64,000 nucleotides of DNA from an uncultured Prevotellaceae bacterium (GCA_902799765.1 CADCBZ010000004.1:17604-81603); one strand, 5' to 3'. Shown: positions 41,259 to 51,676, counted from the stretch's first letter. The notes: generated by a model not told the origin, from the letters alone. Made by a program: numbers and translations.

Positions 41259-42481
41259 AGGAAGCGAAGATCATCAACGACCCTGTTTTCGGGTTTATCA
41301 AGATACCTCGTGGTCTGCTCTATAGTATTGTGGAACATCCATTGTTCCAACGTCTGAACAGAATCAACCAATTGGGGTTGGCTTCCGTTGTCTATCCTGG
41401 TGCACGACACACCCGGTTCCAACACTCTCTGGGTGCTTTTCATCTGATGGGTGAGGCCGTTATTTCTCTTCAGCAGAAAGGCATTTTCATTTTTGATGCA
41501 GAGGCCGAAGCCGTTCAGGCTGCCATTCTGATGCATGACATCGGACATGGTCCTTTCTCGCATGTGTTGGAGGACACACTGATCCACGGCATCTCACACG
41601 AAGATATCTCATTGATGATGATGGAAGAAATCAACCAGCACTTCAACGGTCAGTTGAATCTTGCCATCTCGATTTTCAAAGGCAACTACCCCAAGAATTT
41701 CCTCCATCAGCTCATATCCAGTCAGCTTGATATGGACCGCCTTGACTACCTACGTCGCGATTCTTTCTATACAGGCGTAACAGAAGGTAATATTGGCTCT
41801 GCACGCATCATCAAGATGCTTAATGTGGTTGATGACTCGCTGGTTGTTGATCAGAAAGGTATCTACTCGTTGGAGAACTACCTGACAACCAGACGTCTGA
41901 TGTACTGGCAAGTATATCTCCATCGTACTTGTGTGGCCTACGAGAAAGTATTAGTCAATATGTTGACACGTGCCAAGAATCTCATCAGAGAAGGTCAGGA
42001 AGTGTTTGCTTCCCCTGCCCTACACTATTTTTTGGAGAATGATGTCGATAAAGAGTGGTTTATTAAACATCCGGAGGCACTGAAGAACTACGAAGAACTT
42101 GATGATTCTGATATCTGGAGTGCGATGAAAGCCTGGCGCCATCATGAAGACAAGATACTTGCTACACTTGCTATTGATATGCTCGACCGCCATATTTTTA
42201 AGGTTGAGGTTTCAGAAGAACCTTTTGAGGAATCACATGTCGAGACCATTGCTAAAGAGATTTCTGCACGTATGGAGATATCCATTGAAGATGCCAAGAA
42301 CTATATGATGAGCATCAATACGATCTCCAAAGATATGTATAATGTAGAAGATGACAGTATCGCAATACTTTACAAAAATGGCGACATACGCGATATTTCT
42401 GAGGCATCTGAATTGCTAAATGTTCAATTACTTTCTAAAAAAATAAGAAAATATTATCTCAGTTATCAGAGATTTGAGTAA
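41255..42481 (+). CDS. HD-domain phosphohydrolase
   Basis: This 408-residue protein is an HD-superfamily metal-dependent phosphohydrolase. H52 ([11 protein letters not shown]), H94-D95 ([12 protein letters not shown]) and the downstream [12 protein letters not shown] aspartate form the expected metal site. It resembles dGTPase-like or SAMHD1-like bacterial proteins. It begins with GTG overlapping the pyrF stop (GTGA). A nucleotide substrate is plausible, but nothing in the sequence identifies it. It is the last gene before the lpxD promoter. Confidence 0.85.
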   Translation: MKEAKIINDPVFGFIKIPRGLLYSIVEHPLFQRLNRINQLGLASVVYPGARHTRFQHSLGAFHLMGEAVISLQQKGIFIFDAEAEAVQAAILMHDIGHGPFSHVLEDTLIHGISHEDISLMMMEEINQHFNGQLNLAISIFKGNYPKNFLHQLISSQLDMDRLDYLRRDSFYTGVTEGNIGSARIIKMLNVVDDSLVVDQKGIYSLENYLTTRRLMYWQVYLHRTCVAYEKVLVNMLTRAKNLIREGQEVFASPALHYFLENDVDKEWFIKHPEALKNYEELDDSDIWSAMKAWRHHEDKILATLAIDMLDRHIFKVEVSEEPFEESHVETIAKEISARMEISIEDAKNYMMSINTISKDMYNVEDDSIAILYKNGDIRDISEASELLNVQLLSKKIRKYYLSYQRFE

Positions 42482-42486
42482 TTTTT

Positions 42487-42518
42487 GTTATCTTTGCAGA
42501 AATAATTAAAAAGATAAC
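42487..42518. promoter_or_regulatory. lpxD promoter with -7 element inside a perfect inverted repeat
   Basis: The -7 element TATCTTTG lies at 42489-42496. GTTATCTTT (42487-42495) is repeated in inverted form as AAAGATAAC (42510-42518), just before the ATG at 42526. It may be an operator, or a chance repeat in AT-rich DNA. Confidence 0.5.
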
Positions 42519-42525
42519 CAAAGAT

Positions 42526-43569
42526 ATGGAATTTACAGCCAAACAAATTGCTGATCTGATCCAAGGCAAAGTGGAAGGCAACGAACAAACGACAGTCCAC
42601 ACATTTGCTAAAATCGAAGAAGGTACACCAGGTGCTATCTCCTTTTTGTCGAATCCCAAATATATGCATTATATCTACGAGACCAAATCAAGCGTAGTAT
42701 TAATTAACGAGGATGTCGTATTAGAGAAGCCTGTCAGCGCAACGCTTATCCGTGTTAAGAACGCCTATGAATGCGTTGCCAAATTATTGCAGTTTTACGA
42801 ATCAATGAAGCCTCGCAAGACGGGTATTGATCCACTTGCCAGCATTTCTTCTAAAGCAACGATTGGTGAGGACGTATATGTTGGAGCCTTTGCCGTCATT
42901 GGTGATGGAGCTGTGATTGGTAATGGCACCCAGATTTATTCACATGTGGTGATCGGTGATGGTGTTACCATTGGTGAGAAATGTTTGCTATATCCACATG
43001 TAACCATCTATCAGGGTTGTAAAATTGGAAATAATGTTACAATACACGCTGGGAGCGTGATAGGTGCTGACGGATTTGGATTTGCGCCGAACACCGAAGG
43101 ATATGACAAGATTCCACAGATAGGTATCGTGATGATAGAGGACAACGTTGAGATTGGTGCCAACACCTGTATTGACCGTTCTACGATGGGTCAGACCACC
43201 ATCCACAAAGGTGTGAAATTGGACAACTTGATTCAAGTGGCTCATAACTGCGAGATTGGCGAAAACACAGTGATGAGTGCGCAGGTAGGTTTAGCTGGTT
43301 CTACTAAGATTGGCAGTTGGTGTATGGTTGGTGGTCAAGCAGGATTTGCAGGCCACATTCATGTAGCCGATAAAACGTTTGTTGGAGCTCAGTGCGGTGT
43401 TATCAGCAACACAAAGGGCAATGGCGAGCAGTTGATTGGTTCGCCTGCCGTTAATCCGAAAATGTACTTCAAGGCTAGAGCCATCGATGCAAAATTACCC
43501 GATATGTATCGTCAGGTTGCAGCTTTACAGCGCGAGCTGGAGGAGCTGAAGAAGAAACTGAATGATTGA
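42526..43569 (+). CDS. lpxD: UDP-3-O-(3-hydroxyacyl)glucosamine N-acyltransferase
   Basis: This 347-residue trimeric acyltransferase adds the second acyl chain in lipid A synthesis. The N-terminal uridine-binding domain (about 1-100) precedes a left-handed beta-helix of hexapeptide repeats, with [20 protein letters not shown] as an example. The catalytic histidine is in [13 protein letters not shown]-terminal helix (about 325-347) follows. It is the first gene of the lpxD-lpxC/fabZ-lpxA-miaA-pbp operon, 20 nt before lpxC. Confidence 0.94.
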   Translation: MEFTAKQIADLIQGKVEGNEQTTVHTFAKIEEGTPGAISFLSNPKYMHYIYETKSSVVLINEDVVLEKPVSATLIRVKNAYECVAKLLQFYESMKPRKTGIDPLASISSKATIGEDVYVGAFAVIGDGAVIGNGTQIYSHVVIGDGVTIGEKCLLYPHVTIYQGCKIGNNVTIHAGSVIGADGFGFAPNTEGYDKIPQIGIVMIEDNVEIGANTCIDRSTMGQTTIHKGVKLDNLIQVAHNCEIGENTVMSAQVGLAGSTKIGSWCMVGGQAGFAGHIHVADKTFVGAQCGVISNTKGNGEQLIGSPAVNPKMYFKARAIDAKLPDMYRQVAALQRELEELKKKLND

Positions 43570-43589
43570 GGAATTGAAATATTTGAAAT

Positions 43590-44972
43590 ATGAAGCAAAA
43601 GACATTGAAAGGCAGTTTTTCCCTATTTGGAAAAGGACTGCATACAGGTTTGAACTTAACGGTGACCTTTAACCCAGCTCCAGAGAACACTGGTTATAAG
43701 ATTCAGCGTATTGATTTGGAAGGACAACCCGTTATCGATGCCATTGCAGAAAATGTAGGTGATACGCAACGAGGTACTGTTCTTTGCAAAGGTGAAGCAC
43801 GTGTATCTACTGTAGAACATGGATTATCAGCCTTATATGCAATGGGGATCGATAACTGCATGATTCAGGTGAACGGTCCTGAGTTCCCGATCCTTGACGG
43901 TTCTGCGATTCAGTATGTCAAAAAAATCCAAGAGGTTGGTGTTGAGGAACAGAACGCCCCCAAGGACTATTATGTCATCCGCAAGAAGATCGAAGTGAAA
44001 GATGAGCAGACAGGTTCCTGTATTACGATCCTGCCAGATGATGATTTCTCGCTCACTGCGATGTGTTCGTTTGAGTCGAAGTTCATCAACAGTCAGTTTG
44101 CTACACTCGACAACTCTGAAGATTATATCAATGAGATAGCAAGTGCCCGTACGTTTGTGTTTGTTCGTGACATCGAACCACTGTTGCAGGCAAATCTCAT
44201 TAAGGGCGGCGATCTTGATAATGCCATCGTCATCTATGAGCGCCAGACCACTCAAGAACGTCTTGACATGCTGGCAGATATGCTACATGTTGAGCATCGT
44301 GATGCTACAGATCTAGGCTATATCCAGCATAAGCCTCTGCAATGGGAGAATGAGTGTACCCGACATAAGTTGCTTGATATCATTGGCGATATGGCATTGA
44401 TCGGCAAACCTATTAAGGGTCGTATCATAGCCACCCGTCCTGGTCACACCATCAACAACAAGTTTGCCCGTCAGATGCGCAAGGAGATTCGCAAACACGA
44501 GATTCAGGCTCCTATTTACGATCCAAGCGTAGAACCTATAATGGATGTGAATCGCATTCGTGAACTGCTCCCCCACCGCTATCCGATGCAGCTGGTAGAC
44601 AAGGTGGTGGAGCTTGGTGCCAACACGATTGTCGGTATCAAGAACGTTACCAGTAACGAACCATTCTTCCAAGGTCACTTCCCACAGGAACCAGTGATGC
44701 CCGGTGTACTTCAGATTGAGGCGATGGCTCAGTGTGGCGGATTATTGGTGTTGAATACACTGGAGGAACCTGAGCGCTGGAGCACCTACTTCATGAAGAT
44801 CGACGATGTGAAGTTCCGTAAGAAAGTGGTTCCTGGCGACACACTGATCTTCAAGGTTGAACTGCTGGCACCTGTACGTCATGGCATCTCTTCCATGAAG
44901 GGTTACATCTTCGTGGGCGACCAGGTAGTAGCAGAAGCCACATTCACTGCACAAATCGTTAAGAACAAATAA
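43590..44972 (+). CDS. lpxC: Fused UDP-3-O-acyl-GlcNAc deacetylase and 3-hydroxyacyl-ACP dehydratase (LpxC/FabZ)
   Basis: This 460-residue fusion is characteristic of Bacteroidota. The LpxC part (1-300) is the committed zinc deacetylase of lipid A synthesis, with zinc ligands H77 (VEHGLSAL) and H259 and D263 (RHKLLDIIGD). The FabZ part (from about 315) is the fatty-acid dehydratase, with H329 in HRYPMQLVD and the hot-dog signature GHFPQEPVMPG and LQIEAMAQ. Fusion ties lipid A and fatty acid synthesis, which compete for hydroxyacyl-ACP. The lpxA start is 3 nt after its stop. Confidence 0.95.
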   Translation: MKQKTLKGSFSLFGKGLHTGLNLTVTFNPAPENTGYKIQRIDLEGQPVIDAIAENVGDTQRGTVLCKGEARVSTVEHGLSALYAMGIDNCMIQVNGPEFPILDGSAIQYVKKIQEVGVEEQNAPKDYYVIRKKIEVKDEQTGSCITILPDDDFSLTAMCSFESKFINSQFATLDNSEDYINEIASARTFVFVRDIEPLLQANLIKGGDLDNAIVIYERQTTQERLDMLADMLHVEHRDATDLGYIQHKPLQWENECTRHKLLDIIGDMALIGKPIKGRIIATRPGHTINNKFARQMRKEIRKHEIQAPIYDPSVEPIMDVNRIRELLPHRYPMQLVDKVVELGANTIVGIKNVTSNEPFFQGHFPQEPVMPGVLQIEAMAQCGGLLVLNTLEEPERWSTYFMKIDDVKFRKKVVPGDTLIFKVELLAPVRHGISSMKGYIFVGDQVVAEATFTAQIVKNK

Positions 44973-44975
44973 TAT

Positions 44976-45749
44976 ATGGCAAATCAAATACATCCACTCG
45001 CAGTTGTTGACCCAGAGGCAAAACTGGGCGATAACAACATCATTGGCCCTTTCTGCGTGATTGACAAGAATGTGGTGATAGGCGACAATAACAAGTTATT
45101 AAATAGCGTCACCTTACACTTTGGTACACGTCTCGGTAATAACAACGAGATTTTCCCTGGGGCATCTATTTCTACCAAGCCTCAGGATCTGAAGTTCCAG
45201 GGTGAAGAGACTACTTGTGAGATTGGCGACAACAACTCCATCCGCGAGAATGTAACCATCAGTCGTGGTACTGCTTCTAAAGGTAAGACCACAGTTGGTA
45301 ACGGCAATCTGCTGATGGAGAACATGCATATCGGTCACGATTGTGAAATCGGTAATGGCTGTATCATTGGCAACTCAACCAAGTTTGCCGGTGAAGTCAT
45401 TGTTGACGACAACGCCATCATCTCAGCATGCTGTCTGTTCCATCAGTTCCTGCATATTGGCGGCTACATTATGTTCCAGGGAGGTTCTCGCACCAGTCAG
45501 GACATTCCGCCTTACGTGATAGCGGGCAAGGAACCTATTCGCTATGCAGGGGTGAATCTGGTGGGATTACGTCGTAGAGGTTTCCCACGTGAGACCATCG
45601 AGGCCATCCACGAGGCCTATCGAATCATCTATTCTCAGGGCGTACTGAAGGATGGGGTCGCTATGGCACGTGAACAATTCCCCGACTCGAAGGAAGTTGA
45701 GTATATCTGCAATTTCATTGAGAGTTCAAAACGTGGAGTCATCAGATAA
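44976..45749 (+). CDS. lpxA: Acyl-ACP-UDP-N-acetylglucosamine O-acyltransferase
   Basis: This 257-residue trimeric beta-helix enzyme carries out the first acylation of lipid A. Hexapeptide repeats fill residues 1-190 (IHPLAVVDPEAKLGDNNIIG and onward). The catalytic histidine is in SACCLFHQFLHIGG, where HQF replaces the common HV. A helical C-terminus follows. It completes the lpxD-lpxC-lpxA trio. The miaA start lies 18 nt downstream. Confidence 0.94.
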   Translation: MANQIHPLAVVDPEAKLGDNNIIGPFCVIDKNVVIGDNNKLLNSVTLHFGTRLGNNNEIFPGASISTKPQDLKFQGEETTCEIGDNNSIRENVTISRGTASKGKTTVGNGNLLMENMHIGHDCEIGNGCIIGNSTKFAGEVIVDDNAIISACCLFHQFLHIGGYIMFQGGSRTSQDIPPYVIAGKEPIRYAGVNLVGLRRRGFPRETIEAIHEAYRIIYSQGVLKDGVAMAREQFPDSKEVEYICNFIESSKRGVIR

Positions 45750-45767
45750 ACATTCAAGTTCTCACCG

Positions 45768-46664
45768 TTGAAGAAAACGCTGATAGTCATCACAGGACCT
45801 ACGGCTGTTGGAAAGACAGCACTTTGTATGGATCTTGCCACACATTTCGGCATCCCTATCATCAATGCCGATTCGCGCCAGATCTACAGAGAACTGAAGA
45901 TTGGAACAGCACGCCCTACAGAGGAACAGATGCAACAGATCAAGCACTACTTCGTAGGTACACTCGGACTGGAAGACTATTACAGCGCCTCGCTCTTTGA
46001 ACAACAGGTTTTGGAACTGCTAAGTCAGTTGTTTCAGACACATGACTATGCACTCATGACTGGTGGAAGTATGATGTATATTGATGCCGTTTGTGACGGT
46101 ATTGACGATATCCCCACCATTGATGATGAGACACGCGCGCTGATGAAACGAAGGCTTGATGAAGAAGGACTCGAGCAACTGTGTGAAGACCTGAAAAAGC
46201 TGGATCCTGAGTATTATCAGATGGTTGACAAGCAGAATCCTCGACGTGTGGTACATGCCCTCGAAATCTGTACGATGACAGGTCAAACCTACACCTCCTT
46301 TCGGCGACGCGAGAAACGCGAGCGTCCTTTCCGCATCATCAAGATCGGACTGAACAGACCACGAGAAGAACTCTACGCACGCATCAATCAACGCGTGGAT
46401 GAGATGATGGCTGGTGGACTGCTTGAAGAAGTAAAAACCATGTATCCCAAGCGTTCACTCAATGCTCTGAATACCGTAGGCTATAAAGAGTTGTTCGACT
46501 ACATAGACGGACGATGGCCACTTGAAGAAGCTGTAGAACGCATAAAAGGCAACACACGCCGATATGCCCGAAAACAGCTCACCTGGTATAAGAAGGACAA
46601 CCAGATACGTTGGTTCCACCCTGATGAGATAACTACAATCATTGACTATATCATATCGCAATGA
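45768..46664 (+). CDS. miaA: tRNA dimethylallyltransferase
   Basis: This 298-residue enzyme adds a dimethylallyl group to A37 of tRNAs reading U-starting codons. The P-loop is GPTAVGKT (residues 9-16), followed by [19 protein letters not shown] and [28 protein letters not shown] lies near the C-terminus. The start is TTG (45768), giving [14 protein letters not shown]; no ATG is available at the right place. Its stop overlaps the PBP1A start (ATGA). Confidence 0.93.
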   Translation: MKKTLIVITGPTAVGKTALCMDLATHFGIPIINADSRQIYRELKIGTARPTEEQMQQIKHYFVGTLGLEDYYSASLFEQQVLELLSQLFQTHDYALMTGGSMMYIDAVCDGIDDIPTIDDETRALMKRRLDEEGLEQLCEDLKKLDPEYYQMVDKQNPRRVVHALEICTMTGQTYTSFRRREKRERPFRIIKIGLNRPREELYARINQRVDEMMAGGLLEEVKTMYPKRSLNALNTVGYKELFDYIDGRWPLEEAVERIKGNTRRYARKQLTWYKKDNQIRWFHPDEITTIIDYIISQ

Positions 46665-49153
46665 AACAGAAACTTATCGAAATAGCAAATTGCACCTGGC
46701 AATGGATCAAAGGTCTATGGCCTTGGTACAAAAGTCTGTACAAGGGGCGTCCCTGGTACCTGAAAACACTCGTCATCATCATCTCATTGATTGCTGCATT
46801 CTTCATCTATCTGGGAGCAGTAGATATGAATTTCCTATGGCTGTTCGGAAAGTCGCCTTCGATGGCAACCATTAAGAACAAGCGCCCTAACACAGCCTCA
46901 GAGATTTATAGTGCCGACGGTGTGATGATTGGTAAGTTCTTCAGTGAGAACCGTACGCCTGTCAGCTATGATGAAGTGAATCCTGTGTTCTGGAAAGCGC
47001 TGATCGATACGGAGGATGAGCGATTCTATCATCACCATGGTATCGACTATACAGCATTTGCAGCCGTAGCCAAAGAGTATATCTTGCATCGTGATGCACG
47101 AGGTGCCTCTACCATCACCCAACAGCTGGCAAAGAATCTGTTCCGTACCCGTTCTGAATATTCTACTGGTCTGTTGGGTAATATCCCAGGCTTAAAGATG
47201 CTCATCATGAAGAGCAAGGAGTGGATCACGGCCTATAAACTCGAATACTTCTTCGACAAGAACGAGATTCTGACGCGCTATGCCAATACGGTGGATTTCG
47301 GTTCCAATGCCTTTGGCATTAAGACAGCTTGTAAGACCTACTTCGGCTGTGCCCCCAAGGATCTGACCACAGAGAATGCAGCCATACTCGTGGGAATGCT
47401 CAAGGCCACCACCTATTATAATCCGCTGATTAATCCAGAGAACTCACTGAAGCGTCGTAACATCGTGCTCGACCTGATGAAACAGCATGGACATCTGACA
47501 CAAGCGGAGTGTGATTCCCTGAAGCAATTGGAGATCAAGCTCGACTATAGTGTGGAGACGGCTTATGACAGCAAGGCCAACTACTTCCGCGAGGCGGTGG
47601 CGAATAATCTGAAGGATTGGTGCAGGGAGAGTGGTTATGACCTCTATACCGATGGCTTGCGCATCGAGACAACCCTTGATACCCGCATGCAGAAATACGC
47701 TGAGGAGGCCGCTGTGAAACAGATGAAACAGGTACAGCAGACTTTCAACGCCCACTGGGGCTCTACCAACCCTTGGCAGGATGAGAACCACGTGGAGATC
47801 AAGAACTTCATCGAGGATATCGCCAAGCGTCAGCCTGTATATAAATACCTCTTGAAGAAATTCGACGGTAACGAGGATTCCATCAACTATTATCTGAACC
47901 TGCCCCACCCTGTAAAGGTGTTCGACTACGAAAAAGGGCAAGTGGAAAAAGAACTCTCCACGATGGACTCCATCCGTTATATGGTACACTTCATGCACTG
48001 TGGATTTGTGGCTATGGATGCTCAGACGGGACATGTGAAAGCCTGGGTGGGTGATATCGACTTCCATTCCTGGAAATATGATAAGGTGACAGCGATGCGT
48101 CAGCCTGGTTCCACCTTCAAGCTCTTCGTCTATGCCGAGGCGATGAATCAGGGTATCACACCCTGCGATTACCGAAAGGATGAATACTTCTCCATGAAGG
48201 TGATGGATCATGGTCAGGAGGTGACTTGGGCACCTACGAATGCCGACGGTCATTTCTCAGGAGCCAATATCTCGCTGAAACAGGCCTTTGCGATGAGTAT
48301 CAACTCTGTAGCCGTTAGACTGGGTCAGGAATGTGGTATCGACAACATTGTAAAGACTGCCCACGCCATGGGTATCAAGTCTAAACTGGATGCAACACCT
48401 TCATTGACACTTGGTGCCAGCGATGTAAACCTGCTCGAACTGGTGAACGCCTATTGCACACCAGTGAATGACGGTAAGATGCACGAAGCCATCCTCGTAA
48501 CGCGCATTCTTGATCGCGATGGTAATGAGATCTATACAGAACCTAAGGAACAGAAACAGGCACTTCCTTATCGCAGTGCCTACCTAGTACAGCAGTTGCT
48601 GATGGGTGGCATGAGCGGCACCAGTTCACGTCTGATGGGATTCGTTGGTTACGACAAGGCAGCTGATACCGATTTCGGAGGCAAGACTGGTACGTCAAAC
48701 AATCACTCTGATGCCTGGTTTATCGGCACGACACCAAAACTTGTGGTTGGTGCTTGGGTAGGTGGCGAATATCGCAGCATCCACTTCCGCACAGGTATGC
48801 TCGGACAGGGTAACCGCACGGCACTGCCCATCTGTGGTTATTTCCTTGGTTCTGTGTTGAACGATCCTGCCTTCAAACATTATCGAGTGAAGTTCGGTGC
48901 ACCTAAAGAAGGTGGACTCTCACCAGAGATGTACAACTGTGGCGGTTACTTCAAGGCGCCCTCCGATTCTGACTCCATCCGTACAGACTCGTTGCATCTG
49001 GGAGAAAGTGTTGATGAATTCATTGAGCTCGACGAACATGGGAATCCGATGCGCCGTCATAACCCGGAATCTCCTGATGAGATGAACTCGCATCCGAATA
49101 ACACACCCCACGGAGAGGCCACCCATGAAGAAGAGAAACAGAAGACTATCTGA
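46661..49153 (+). CDS. Class A penicillin-binding protein (PBP1A-like)
   Basis: This 830-residue bifunctional peptidoglycan synthase has a short cytoplasmic N-terminus and one membrane helix (about 38-60). The GT51 transglycosylase domain carries [15 protein letters not shown] and [15 protein letters not shown]. The transpeptidase domain has the serine in [22 protein letters not shown] and [13 protein letters not shown] low-complexity acidic, His-rich tail ends the protein. It overlaps miaA by 4 bp and is followed after 14 nt by the helicase gene. Confidence 0.92.
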   Translation: MKQKLIEIANCTWQWIKGLWPWYKSLYKGRPWYLKTLVIIISLIAAFFIYLGAVDMNFLWLFGKSPSMATIKNKRPNTASEIYSADGVMIGKFFSENRTPVSYDEVNPVFWKALIDTEDERFYHHHGIDYTAFAAVAKEYILHRDARGASTITQQLAKNLFRTRSEYSTGLLGNIPGLKMLIMKSKEWITAYKLEYFFDKNEILTRYANTVDFGSNAFGIKTACKTYFGCAPKDLTTENAAILVGMLKATTYYNPLINPENSLKRRNIVLDLMKQHGHLTQAECDSLKQLEIKLDYSVETAYDSKANYFREAVANNLKDWCRESGYDLYTDGLRIETTLDTRMQKYAEEAAVKQMKQVQQTFNAHWGSTNPWQDENHVEIKNFIEDIAKRQPVYKYLLKKFDGNEDSINYYLNLPHPVKVFDYEKGQVEKELSTMDSIRYMVHFMHCGFVAMDAQTGHVKAWVGDIDFHSWKYDKVTAMRQPGSTFKLFVYAEAMNQGITPCDYRKDEYFSMKVMDHGQEVTWAPTNADGHFSGANISLKQAFAMSINSVAVRLGQECGIDNIVKTAHAMGIKSKLDATPSLTLGASDVNLLELVNAYCTPVNDGKMHEAILVTRILDRDGNEIYTEPKEQKQALPYRSAYLVQQLLMGGMSGTSSRLMGFVGYDKAADTDFGGKTGTSNNHSDAWFIGTTPKLVVGAWVGGEYRSIHFRTGMLGQGNRTALPICGYFLGSVLNDPAFKHYRVKFGAPKEGGLSPEMYNCGGYFKAPSDSDSIRTDSLHLGESVDEFIELDEHGNPMRRHNPESPDEMNSHPNNTPHGEATHEEEKQKTI

Positions 49154-49167
49154 ATAACAGCCCTCCA

Positions 49168-50907
49168 ATGCAGCTCGACCTAGACAACAAGGAGTGGCAG
49201 GATGCGCTCCAAATCATCAATTATACCCGTCGCTCGCTCTTTCTCACAGGAAAGGCAGGGACGGGTAAATCAACGTTCTTGCGCTATGTGGCTGACCACA
49301 CGAAGAAGAAACATGTGATCCTCGCCCCAACAGGCATAGCTGCCATCAATGCAGGTGGCTCTACGCTTCACAGTTTCTTCCGTCTCCCCTTCCACCCTTT
49401 GTTGCCCAATGATTCCTGTTACAGTTGGCGACATATCAAGGAGACGCTGAAATATACAGGTGCCCAACGGAAACTGATCCGGGAAGTGGAGTTAATCATC
49501 ATCGATGAGATCTCGATGGTACGCGCTGACATCATCGACTTTATCGATAAGATTCTGCGTGTCTATACCCGTAACCCTGAACCCTTTGGTGGCAAACAAC
49601 TCTTATTGGTGGGCGATATCTACCAGTTGGAGCCTGTCCTGAAAGATGAGGACCGTCAATTGCTGCAGCCCTTCTATCCCAGTTCGTATTTCTTCAATGC
49701 CAAGGTGTGGCAGCAGATGCCTATCGTGTCTATCGAACTGCGTAAGGTGTATCGTCAGAGCGACGAACGCTTCATTGCCATCCTCGATCGCATCCGTAAC
49801 AATACTTCTACCCCAGCCGACCTCTATGCGCTGAATTCCAAAGTGATAGACCACCCGTCTGAAAGTAACTCTCCACTCTCCTCTCTCCATTCTCCACTAA
49901 CCATCACCCTCGCAGCCCGACGCGACATCGTTGATTACACCAACGAACAACATCTGGCGGCACTAGACGGCGACCCTGTCACCTTCACAGGAGAGATCAA
50001 AGGTGACTTTCCTGAGACCTCACTTCCCACGCCGATGGAGCTACAGCTGAAGCCAGGGGCTCAGGTGATCTTCATTAAGAACGACAAAGATAAGCGTTGG
50101 GTAAACGGCACGCTTGGCACCATCGAATACATCGACGAGGAAGAAGGTCTGATTGGCATCATTACTGAAGACGGCTCCGCATGGGATGTGGAACGTGAGA
50201 TCTGGGAGAATATGCGCTATACCTTCAACGAAAAGGAACAGAAGATTGAAGAAGAACTCTTAGGCACCTACACCCAGTTCCCGATCCGTCTGGCATGGGC
50301 AATTACCGTTCATAAGAGTCAGGGACTGACCTTTTCACAAGTAGCTATAGACTTCGGAGGCGGAGGAGCCTTTGCTGGCGGACAGACCTACGTGGCACTC
50401 TCACGCTGTACCTCACTTGAAGGTATCACGCTAAAAGCTCCCTTGCGCCAAAGTGATATCTTTGTGCGTGCGGAAGTGGTGCAGTTTGCCAATCGTTACA
50501 ACGATCAGACGCTGATTGCCCAAGCCATGCAAGAAGGTAAGGCAGACCGTGAATACCACGATGCCGTGAAAGCCTTCGATCAGGGTGACTTCGAACGATT
50601 CCTCGAAAACTTCTACAAGGCCATCCATTCACGCTACGACATAGAGAAGCCTCACATCCGTCGTTTCATCCGTCGCAAACTGGAAGTCATCAACCGACAG
50701 AAAGCTGAGATCGCAGAACTGAAAGAGGAAATCAAACAGAAAAACGAACTCCTGAAACGCTTGGCAGCCGAATATACTATCCTAGGCCGCGAATGCGAAC
50801 ACGAACACATGACTGAAGCAGCCATCCGCAACTACGAAAAGGCCCTCGAACTATACCCCGATGCCGGTGACGCCCGCCGACGCCTCAAAAAATTACAGAA
50901 GAAATAG
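49168..50907 (+). CDS. RecD/Pif1-like helicase with C-terminal helical repeats
   Basis: This 579-residue superfamily 1 helicase starts with Walker A GKAGTGKSTFLRYV (about 28-41), then LAPTGIAAINAGGSTLHSFF, Walker B IIIDEISMVRADI and a C-terminal motor half with ITVHKSQGLTF and YVALSRCTSL. Residues about 480-579 are coiled or TPR-like. A CT-rich stretch (49867-49903) encodes NSPLSSLHSPL, probably an inserted repeat, inside the protein and in frame. DNA repair or recombination is likely from the family. It is the last gene of the lpxD operon. Confidence 0.87.
   Translation: MQLDLDNKEWQDALQIINYTRRSLFLTGKAGTGKSTFLRYVADHTKKKHVILAPTGIAAINAGGSTLHSFFRLPFHPLLPNDSCYSWRHIKETLKYTGAQRKLIREVELIIIDEISMVRADIIDFIDKILRVYTRNPEPFGGKQLLLVGDIYQLEPVLKDEDRQLLQPFYPSSYFFNAKVWQQMPIVSIELRKVYRQSDERFIAILDRIRNNTSTPADLYALNSKVIDHPSESNSPLSSLHSPLTITLAARRDIVDYTNEQHLAALDGDPVTFTGEIKGDFPETSLPTPMELQLKPGAQVIFIKNDKDKRWVNGTLGTIEYIDEEEGLIGIITEDGSAWDVEREIWENMRYTFNEKEQKIEEELLGTYTQFPIRLAWAITVHKSQGLTFSQVAIDFGGGGAFAGGQTYVALSRCTSLEGITLKAPLRQSDIFVRAEVVQFANRYNDQTLIAQAMQEGKADREYHDAVKAFDQGDFERFLENFYKAIHSRYDIEKPHIRRFIRRKLEVINRQKAEIAELKEEIKQKNELLKRLAAEYTILGRECEHEHMTEAAIRNYEKALELYPDAGDARRRLKKLQKK
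49867..49903. repeat. CT-rich repeat inside the helicase gene
   Basis: The segment consists almost only of CTC, TCC and CA units and contains CTCTCCACTCTCCTCTC (49869-49885). The identical 17-mer occurs in mnmE at 59882-59898, read in the same frame (SPLSS). A related CT-rich stretch lies at 51200-51230. Confidence 0.6.
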
Positions 50908-51056
50908 ACCATATAAAGTGCTTATTTTATCGACAAAATAATCGATTGCGCAACTTTTTATGTTAATATTTGATAAAATTTGCTTTTGTGTGGGCACACA
51001 TGTTACTTCAAACAAAAATAAGTCGGAAAAAATTTGGCAGTTAAGAAAAATTGTCT

Positions 51057-51064
51057 TACCTTTG
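51057..51064 (+). promoter_or_regulatory. Promoter of the candidate small RNA (-33 and -7 elements)
   Basis: TACCTTTG followed by CA is a good -7 element. TTTG at 51033-51036 lies 20 bp upstream, fitting the Bacteroidota -33 spacing. It is one of the best complete promoters in the window. Confidence 0.65.
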
Positions 51065-51069
51065 CAGAC

Positions 51070-51160
51070 GTTATCCTGAAAACAATCTTTTTACCTTAGG
51101 AAACTAATACCTATTGAAGATATGGAGCGGTTGCTTGCGAAAGTCATCGCTTTATTTTTT
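51070..51160 (+). ncRNA. Candidate small RNA of about 90 nt upstream of rplU
   Basis: The segment starts just after a complete promoter and ends in a T-rich run behind an 11-position stem (51126-51136 with 51141-51151, one mismatch) capped by a GCGA tetraloop of the GNRA type. A 22-codon frame (ATG at 51122) runs through the terminator stem and is unlikely to be the product. I do not recognise the family. It could be an independent small RNA or an attenuated leader of rplU. Confidence 0.5.
51126..51160 (+). terminator. Intrinsic terminator with GNRA tetraloop
   Basis: AGCGGTTGCTT pairs with AAGTCATCGCT (one T-C mismatch, two G-T pairs) around GCGA, followed by TTATTTTTT. It ends the small-RNA candidate before the rplU promoter. 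Confidence 0.65.
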
Positions 51161-51199
51161 GTCTTTACTCAAAATGTTAAACTTTCATAAATAACACAC

Positions 51200-51230
51200 A
51201 ACTCCTCACTCCCAACTCTCAACTCTCAAC
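51200..51230. repeat. CT-rich intergenic repeat
   Basis: Repeated CAACTC, TCCCAACTC and TCTCAAC units fill this segment, ending in a small CAAC-GTTG hairpin. It resembles the CT-rich stretches inside the helicase and mnmE genes. Confidence 0.5.
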
Positions 51231-51239
51231 TAAAAGTTG

Positions 51240-51247
51240 TACCTTTG
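51240..51247 (+). promoter_or_regulatory. -7 promoter element of rplU-rpmA
   Basis: TACCTTTG followed by CA lies 92 nt before the rplU ATG. The leader is unusually long for this window. It contains GC-rich complementary pieces (around 51261-51310) that might form an autoregulatory structure, although I could not settle on one fold. Confidence 0.6.
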
Positions 51248-51339
51248 CACCCCGATTAGAGTCCGTAGGGGCAGAAAGAAGTGTGTACGAACGTGCGCCG
51301 CCTCGCGGAAAAATCCCTTTAAATACAATAAAATAAACA

Positions 51340-51657
51340 ATGTACGCAATTGTAGAAATTCAGGGTCAGCAGTTCAAGGCCGAGCAGGGCAAGAAGCTCT
51401 TTGTGCACCACATCAAGGATGCCGAGGCTGGTAAGACTGTTGAATTTGACAAGGTGCTGCTCGTAGATGCTGACGGTGCAGTGAAGGTAGGTGCTCCGAC
51501 CGTAGAGGGAGCAAAGGTAGTATGTGAAGTAGTGAACCCGCTGGTGAAGGGTGACAAGGTCATCGTCTTCAAGATGAAGCGCCGTAAGGATTCTCGTAGC
51601 CGCAACGGTCATCGTGAGCAGTTCACTGAAGTAGAAATCAAGTCTGTAATCGCTTAA
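51340..51657 (+). CDS. rplU: 50S ribosomal protein L21
   Basis: This 105-residue ribosomal protein binds 23S rRNA. The start [20 protein letters not shown] and the C-terminal [20 protein letters not shown] motif are those of L21. It heads the rplU-rpmA operon, with L27 19 nt downstream, the universal arrangement. Confidence 0.97.
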   Translation: MYAIVEIQGQQFKAEQGKKLFVHHIKDAEAGKTVEFDKVLLVDADGAVKVGAPTVEGAKVVCEVVNPLVKGDKVIVFKMKRRKDSRSRNGHREQFTEVEIKSVIA

Positions 51658-51676
51658 ATCAGGGAGGAACAACATT

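Larger units (their letters stand above)
50908..51339. other. Intergenic region between the helicase gene and rplU (432 bp)
   Basis: It contains an AT-rich inverted repeat near 50922-50942 (TTATTTT with AAAATAA), a small-RNA candidate with its own promoter and terminator (51057-51160), and a CT-rich repeat (51200-51230). The rplU promoter (51240-51247) and its leader complete it. No protein-coding frame is convincing. Confidence 0.65.

Noticed and set aside
47444-48253. 269-codon minus-strand frame opposite PBP1A
   Set aside because: It is antisense shadow of an intact penicillin-binding protein gene.
51122-51190. 22-codon hydrophobic frame MERLLAKVIALFFVFTQNVK
   Set aside because: It overlaps the terminator stem and T-run of the small-RNA candidate, which explain its composition.
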